Source: JANXSD01 sp043758125 (GTDB taxonomy: Bacteria > Bacteroidota > Bacteroidia > AKYH767-A > OLB10). Taken from it: a stretch of 12,345 nucleotides of DNA. Where the stretch lies: assembly GCA_043758125.1 (NCBI GenBank), contig JAYVOC010000207.1, forward strand, positions 1 through 12,345. The letters are read 5' to 3'. Positions 12,001 through 12,345 of the stretch are shown in pieces (the stretch's first letter is position 1; the number at the start of each line of letters is the position of its first letter). The notes beneath the pieces were generated by a model. That model had not been told where the DNA came from and did no database searches. It saw only the letters and a list, made by a program, of their open reading frames with translations. Both the position numbers and the translations under genes were made by a program.

Positions 12001-12345
12001 TACATATAGTGTTCAAGTTACTGATAACGTAAGTGGATGTATTAACACAACAACTGCTACTGTAGTTGCTGCTCCATTAATTACATTCAACGTAACTACA
12101 ACTAACGTAACATGTTTTGGTTTGTCTAATGGATCTGCTTCTGTTAATTTCACAGGTAGTGCAATCTTCCCAACAAACTATGCATGGTTAGATGGTAACG
12201 ATATCAATACTTCAAATATCCTTGTAACGGATGGCGATCTAATCGGCGTTCCTGCAGGTACTTATTATGTATATGCACTTGATGGAAATAGCTGTGGTCA
12301 GTATAGCGCTGCTGTTATTATCACTCAACCTGCTCAAATTGTTGT
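1..12345 (+). CDS. Giant modular surface adhesin-like protein, internal fragment (both ends missing)
   Basis: One frame is open for 4114 codons (bases 2-12343) with no stop, so both termini lie outside. The translation is all-beta in character: Thr/Ser/Ala/Gly/Asn/Val rich, very poor in Lys and Arg, with regularly spaced single Cys and Trp residues. In order it shows four Ig/PKD-like repeats, a beta-helix, a linker Ig domain, six host Ig domains carrying GEVED (three), LamG (one) and jelly-roll (two) inserts, separated by Ig_7-like and PKD-like repeats, then three SprB-type repeats. This combination is known from secreted giant proteins of Bacteroidota that work in adhesion, gliding or glycan binding. 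I infer T9SS export and a C-terminal sorting domain downstream; neither that domain nor a signal peptide is visible. No catalytic motif was recognised. In-frame ATG codons are not credible starts, because the frame is open upstream of all of them. The specific function is unknown. Confidence 0.95.
2..163 (+). other. Ig/PKD-like repeat 1 (C-terminal part)
   Basis: This is the truncated start of the visible protein. It has the core GGNVWST with its Trp, then a TYSVVNTNANGC strand ending in the conserved Gly-Cys, then a closing strand. The N-terminal Cys-containing strand lies before the window. It closely matches repeat 3 (395-604), including the shared GGNVWST, TTNAITV and NTNANGC blocks, which indicates recent duplication. 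Confidence 0.75.
164..394 (+). other. Ig/PKD-like repeat 2
   Basis: A complete repeat of about 77 residues. It has the early TICAPG strand with Cys, the core VWSPGGATT strand and a YTVVYTDGNGC strand ending in Gly-Cys. The core motif recurs in the host domain at 5603 and in an SprB-type repeat at 11951. Such domains normally act as spacers or adhesion modules outside the cell. The family assignment (PKD-like or Ig-like of Bacteroidota) rests on motif pattern only. Confidence 0.75.
395..604 (+). other. Ig/PKD-like repeat 3
   Basis: A repeat of about 70 residues: an AFCPGGSATLTS strand, core GGNVWSTAETTNAITV, then YTVTNTNANGC. It is nearly the same as repeat 1 at protein level, so repeats 1-2-3 look like the end of a tandem array that probably continues upstream of the window. 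Confidence 0.75.
605..865 (+). other. Ig/PKD-like repeat 4
   Basis: About 87 residues. It has an ASCTSLFPGRTSVLTANA strand, the Trp-containing core STYSWALNG, and a closing NYTVTVTNSNGC strand followed by a short tail. It is longer than repeats 1-3 in the segment between the Cys and the Trp, and it leads directly into the beta-helix. Confidence 0.7.
866..3370 (+). other. Right-handed parallel beta-helix domain (pectin-lyase-like fold)
   Basis: About 835 residues (window residues 289-1123). It opens with LSGTYTVG and NTNGVSGPVTINV, the usual cap of Bacteroidota beta-helix surface proteins, then ADYVTIDGINV. It continues as about 15 rungs marked by Asn ladders, for example NTITNV, DNNSISG, IRNNSV, TGNTLV, TNNTVNG, SNNTVSN, NGNTVTN, ISGNKISN, FNNKIYD, YNNIIG and IRNNIVNN, spaced roughly 25-40 residues apart. 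It closes with the typical tail: NIWYAG, a block with FATVRN, then PDIGAHE (variant of the common DIGADE ending). Related folds bind or cut polysaccharides, but no catalytic Asp/Arg set of a known lyase or pectinase can be assigned by eye. A structural or glycan-binding role is more likely. Confidence 0.85.
3371..3679 (+). other. Linker Ig-like domain after the beta-helix
   Basis: About 103 residues. The pattern is SCIASAHNITADVSG, then a VTLNFAFNG strand, a GINYSGSIPAATPTNAVVTYTVNATN stretch (in several strands), and a DNYLGS end. This matches the Ig-like domain that often follows a DIGADE-type beta-helix in Bacteroidota, where a difference or vector term is followed by a strand of the type 'Y.G.IPA...VTYTV.A'. 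It has no core Trp, unlike the neighbouring PKD-like repeats, so it is a different subfamily. Confidence 0.6.
3680..4429 (+). other. PKD/Ig-like host domain 1, split by GEVED domain 1
   Basis: The N-terminal half (3680-3781) holds NLSTLCSGASLTASA; the C-terminal half (4235-4429) holds SSYSWSDGTT and VSYTVTATDANGC. Put together they make one normal PKD-like repeat. The conserved Cys (3716) and Trp (4283) are 189 residues apart, against 20-22 in uninterrupted repeats of this protein, because GEVED domain 1 lies between them. It is the first of six host domains with this arrangement. Confidence 0.7.
3782..4234 (+). other. GEVED domain 1
   Basis: About 151 residues (window residues 1261-1411). 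It starts with YCASTH and ISRVVLN, has the aromatic WIDYNHDGTF block, a segment LTHIRIVGG, and ends with the name-giving motif as FGETQDYDLTI. GEVED domains are extracellular beta-sandwich modules common in Bacteroidota secreted proteins and next to surface proteases and adhesins. The D-N-D-G spacing in DYNHDG resembles a calcium-binding loop; metal binding is inferred. It is the most divergent of the three copies. Confidence 0.85.
4430..4678 (+). repeat. Ig_7-like (CHU_C-associated) repeat 1
   Basis: About 83 residues: SAQCGNQVPTA, FKWYTLASGGTAIAG, TSTYYVSEFNGTCESPR, closing AAVTVTV. The order 'Cys-Gly, W-Y, SGGT, TTYYVSE, GTCESPR' is the hallmark of the CHU_C-associated Ig-like family. It starts the first of five [Ig_7, PKD, host] units. 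It is slightly longer before the Trp than the later copies. Confidence 0.8.
4679..4942 (+). repeat. PKD-like repeat A, uninterrupted
   Basis: About 88 residues with STVCPFVNFNLGV, YVYTWSIGATGSG, SFTYTVNAFDGVSQC and a closing strand. Cys (4724) to Trp (4787) is 21 residues. This makes it a useful uninterrupted control for the host domains. It is the middle element of unit 1. Confidence 0.7.
4943..5731 (+). other. PKD/Ig-like host domain 2, split by GEVED domain 2
   Basis: The N-half (4943-5065) reads PVIDSIVSNLSTICSGSPAT, then ISVYSTG. The C-half (5567-5731) reads VTQDPNKTYSWSPGGATT and TYTVSVNATGNTC. Cys 4991 and Trp 5603 are 204 residues apart. Host domain 3 repeats the same flanks (VIDSI, CSGSP, QDP.KTY.W.PG), so host and insert appear to have been copied together. 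Confidence 0.72.
5066..5566 (+). other. GEVED domain 2
   Basis: About 167 residues (window 1689-1855). Key blocks are TDEEIYSFTLNG, NECDGAPFF, WIDYNRDGDFNDAGE, LTRVRVIAYEG and the signature GYGEIEDYAVNL. The DYNRDGDF..AGE loop has the acidic spacing of a calcium-binding loop (inference). Unlike copies 1 and 3 it starts YT rather than YC, so the first Cys is missing; another Cys (in NGCTTA) occurs further in. Confidence 0.88.
5732..5974 (+). repeat. Ig_7-like (CHU_C-associated) repeat 2
   Basis: About 81 residues: TASNSTQCGPGVPTASVTG, FRWYLTSTGGTALAG, TTTFYVSEFSNTCEGPR. It is very similar to repeats 1, 3 and 4; for example GETLNHLT here matches GETLDHLT in repeat 1. It starts unit 2. Confidence 0.82.
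5975..6250 (+). repeat. PKD-like repeat B, uninterrupted, core Trp replaced
   Basis: About 92 residues: TPACLGASITLTATDV, then YTSYTMTPSPLGG, YDYTFTATDGTC and an AHVIV end. It occupies the middle place of unit 2. The position where all sister repeats carry Trp reads as Met (SYTMTP), an unusual loss of the core residue. Confidence 0.65.
6251..6991 (+). other. PKD/Ig-like host domain 3, split by GEVED domain 3
   Basis: The N-half (6251-6370) reads PVIDSIKASPTTVCSGSPST, then IKVYSSG. The C-half (6824-6991) reads VAQDPAKTYAWAPGSQTT, then a NYSVIVTNPASGC strand. Cys 6296 and Trp 6860 lie 188 residues apart with GEVED 3 between them. The flanks are strongly similar to those of host domain 2. Confidence 0.72.
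6371..6823 (+). other. GEVED domain 3
   Basis: About 151 residues (window 2124-2274): YCTSGTSTNFADEQIFAVSF, NECDGATYF, FIDYNRDGDFLDAGE, LTKMRVVIAES and the signature FTETEDYAVNL. It is closest to copy 2, sharing NECDGA, DYNRDGDF, DAGE and EDYAVNL. The acidic DYNRDGD loop again suggests calcium binding (inference). Confidence 0.88.
6992..7237 (+). repeat. Ig_7-like (CHU_C-associated) repeat 3
   Basis: About 82 residues: TATNSTQCGYGVPTASVTG, LRWYLASTGGTALSGQ, TTTFYVSETNGTCESVR and a VTVTV end. It starts unit 3. Confidence 0.82.
7238..7507 (+). repeat. PKD-like repeat C, uninterrupted
   Basis: About 90 residues: STSNACSNTSFNLIATQTG, YTFTWTASPVSGSGI, YTYTVVATDASTSC and a VSITV end. Cys 7283 to Trp 7349 is 22 residues. 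It shares the SGSGI and TATGTYTYTV style with repeats A and D. Confidence 0.72.
7508..8425 (+). other. PKD/Ig-like host domain 4, split by a LamG domain
   Basis: The N-half (7508-7606) reads LTASVCPGVPVQLTATQTNG. The C-half (8267-8425) reads NTTYSWLPATGLSN and FTVTATAPNGC. Cys 7553 and Trp 8291 are 246 residues apart, the widest gap of the six. TATQTNG aligns with TANQTG of the uninterrupted repeat D, which places the LamG insertion in that loop. Confidence 0.74.
7607..8266 (+). other. LamG-like domain (concanavalin A-like lectin/glucanase fold)
   Basis: About 220 residues (window 2536-2755). It carries the classic order of Laminin_G_3-type modules: FAFNGVSQYM at the start, FTLEAWTKT, GTWAHVAAVFS, VKIYVNGVLKA, LRIGSD, FNGQIDEVRIWNAALS, then LKAYYNFDAA and DLSGNGNNA at the end. 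Such domains often bind glycans or other surface ligands, sometimes with calcium. No hydrolase catalytic motif was seen, so a binding role is inferred. It is the only LamG in the window and replaces GEVED as the cargo of the unit. Confidence 0.92.
8426..8671 (+). repeat. Ig_7-like (CHU_C-associated) repeat 4
   Basis: About 82 residues: TASNSAQCGNGTPTASVTG, FNWYLTASGGTALVGQ, TTTFYVTEVTGTCESPR and a VTATV end. It starts unit 4. Confidence 0.82.
8672..8941 (+). repeat. PKD-like repeat D, uninterrupted
   Basis: About 90 residues: NSSSICLNSSVTLTANQTG, YVYAWNGTPVLGNGI, YVYTVTATDATAGC and a KSIVV end. Cys 8717 to Trp 8783 is 22 residues. It is the clearest control for the interrupted host domains. 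Confidence 0.74.
8942..9775 (+). other. PKD/Ig-like host domain 5, split by jelly-roll domain 1
   Basis: The N-half (8942-9043) reads ASPNPACTGSTVTLTGLTG. The C-half (9605-9775) reads GTYAWQWNPGALSG, then YNYTVTATDAVSGC and VVLNV. Cys 8990 and Trp 9635 are 215 residues apart. The two halves together match a complete PKD-like repeat. Confidence 0.72.
9044..9604 (+). other. Jelly-roll (MAM/immune-inhibitor-A-like) domain 1
   Basis: About 187 residues (window 3015-3201). It begins LFHEGFEIFPGSF, then SPKLEFYQI, VEYSIDGGTTWIGF, LWQHETINLSAFA, FRVRFRATSD and GWSIDNVRITY. The string 'E.FE..., L.F, V..S.DGG.TW, W....I.LS.., .RVRF, W.IDNV.I' is typical of MAM-like jelly-roll modules found in bacterial surface proteases and adhesins. 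No protease motif accompanies it here. Binding to glycan or protein is inferred. Confidence 0.75.
9776..10042 (+). other. Ig-like repeat of the SYQWQ type
   Basis: About 89 residues: TTTICVSGTSTLSV, then ASYQWQSSSSGLPGSYSNI, ANTATYTSATLTSSIYYRAYV and NCGTSADTSI. The order 'YQWQ.S..G....N I.GA....Y....L..S..YR..V.CG' is a well-known Ig-like repeat form in Bacteroidota surface proteins. It breaks the regular alternation, because no other unit has an extra domain at this place. Confidence 0.75.
10043..10282 (+). repeat. Ig_7-like (CHU_C-associated) repeat 5, divergent
   Basis: About 80 residues: GATRCGVGTVNLSVVG, FDWFAGSAGGTALA, TTFWVQAYIGTCLDPAGR and a VVATV end. It keeps the family order but shows W-F instead of W-Y, and the ending CLDPAGR instead of CESPR. 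It is the oldest-looking or least homogenised copy. Confidence 0.75.
10283..10543 (+). repeat. PKD-like repeat E, uninterrupted
   Basis: About 87 residues: TTVCTGTSVTLTASSPN, YSYSWSLNGTTVIATG, ASYTFVPTVTATYYLIGTD and a SQVITV end. Cys 10328 to Trp 10388 is 20 residues. The late Cys lies in YATCQAI rather than in the usual NGC. Confidence 0.7.
10544..11299 (+). other. PKD/Ig-like host domain 6, split by jelly-roll domain 2
   Basis: The N-half (10544-10642) reads SIICNSGALVTLNANAFG. The C-half (11126-11299) reads LPTLLWTASPADPTLSGQ, then YTVVATSTNGC and SVVIN. Cys 10583 and Trp 11150 are 189 residues apart. This is the last host domain of the array. Confidence 0.7.
10643..11125 (+). other. Jelly-roll (MAM-like) domain 2
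   Basis: About 161 residues (window 3548-3708). It has LLNATFNTGDDGF, FEANSDAGGSGSS, VIVSPVMNTTAYSSG, VSLQWDEAYQYY, VWNGSAWVTIY, LQVRFVYDSNWGF and AIDNVSV. It follows the same plan as jelly-roll 1 (start F..G..GF, middle VSLQW, end LQVRF...IDNV) but is shorter and only weakly similar, so it looks like a separate acquisition or an old duplicate. Confidence 0.68.
11300..11566 (+). other. Divergent Ig-like domain
   Basis: About 89 residues: DQNVCSSDPELIFSVSDAV, SSYQVDWTSAIINQSP, then PVQARVHTLDNGC and a VNVTIV end. It has the Cys/Trp/Gly-Cys layout of the PKD-like repeats but a longer acidic segment between them. It joins the nested array to the SprB-type repeats. Confidence 0.55.
11567..11833 (+). 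repeat. SprB-type repeat 1 (divergent)
   Basis: About 89 residues. It begins LSVTTVAASCAGADGSITA, followed by GIGPFTFNYYN, then TYTGLGTNTYYVTVSGN. The SC.G.DGSI.A...G..PF.F and GLG..TYYVTV order matches SprB-type repeats, although the Gly-Cys end is replaced by a longer PSCPSAEK stretch. Confidence 0.6.
11834..12076 (+). repeat. SprB-type repeat 2
   Basis: About 81 residues: AESCPGLNNGSATVIITGGSG, then GIVWTPGGATTATISPLAPG, then GTYSVQVTDNVSGC. This is the textbook layout 'C.G..NGSA.V...GGSG...W..G.....I..L..GTY.V.VTD..GC'. SprB is a mobile surface adhesin needed for gliding in Flavobacterium johnsoniae; sharing the repeat does not by itself show that this protein is a gliding adhesin. Confidence 0.85.
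12077..12345 (+). repeat. SprB-type repeat 3, continues past the window
   Basis: About 89 residues are visible: TTNVTCFGLSNGSASVNFTG, FPTNYAWLDGNDINTSNI, then VPAGTYYVYALDGNSCG and a VIITQPAQIVV end. The final ITQPAQI motif is the usual link to the next SprB-type repeat, so more copies probably follow downstream. Confidence 0.82.

Noticed and set aside
1..12345. CRISPR array, tandem DNA satellite or phase-variable repeat tract
   Set aside because: The repeats are protein-domain repeats of 70-90 codons with diverged DNA. There are no short direct repeats with even spacers and no long homopolymer or short-unit tract that could slip.

Overview
The window lies wholly inside one gene. One plus-strand frame (codons starting at bases 2, 5, 8 and so on) stays open from the first base to the last, 4114 codons without a stop. 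Neither the start nor the stop codon is present. I see no intergenic space, promoter, ribosome binding site, RNA gene, mobile element, CRISPR array or terminator. Everything listed below the CDS is a protein domain or repeat encoded by this reading frame.

The product is part of a giant, cell-surface or secreted, all-beta protein. It is rich in Thr, Ser, Ala, Gly, Asn and Val and has very few Lys or Arg. The domain set (Ig-like repeats of the CHU_C-associated type, PKD-like repeats, GEVED domains, LamG, a Bacteroidetes-style beta-helix ending in a DIGAHE motif, and SprB-type repeats) together with the AT-leaning coding sequence points to the phylum Bacteroidota. A Flavobacteriia, Cytophagia, Chitinophagia or Sphingobacteriia member is likely, but I cannot name the genus. 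Proteins of this kind are usually exported by the type IX secretion system (T9SS) and act in adhesion, gliding or polysaccharide binding. The signal peptide and the T9SS C-terminal domain that would show this lie outside the window.

Layout: (1) 2-865, four short Ig/PKD-like repeats. (2) 866-3370, a right-handed beta-helix of about 835 residues. (3) 3371-3679, a linker Ig-like domain. (4) 3680-11299, a long array in which the unit [Ig_7-like domain, PKD-like domain, PKD-like host domain carrying an inserted globular domain] occurs five times, preceded by one extra host-plus-insert. The inserts are GEVED, GEVED, GEVED, LamG, jelly-roll and jelly-roll. (5) 11300-11566, a divergent Ig-like domain. 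(6) 11567-12345, three SprB-type repeats running off the end.

The most notable observation is the nested architecture. In all six host domains the cargo sits at the same place, between the conserved Cys of an early strand and the conserved Trp of the next core strand. Uninterrupted sister domains have 20-22 residues there; the hosts have 188-246. This looks like a modular scaffold that displays exchangeable binding domains from one fixed loop. I found no separate multi-gene system in the window.
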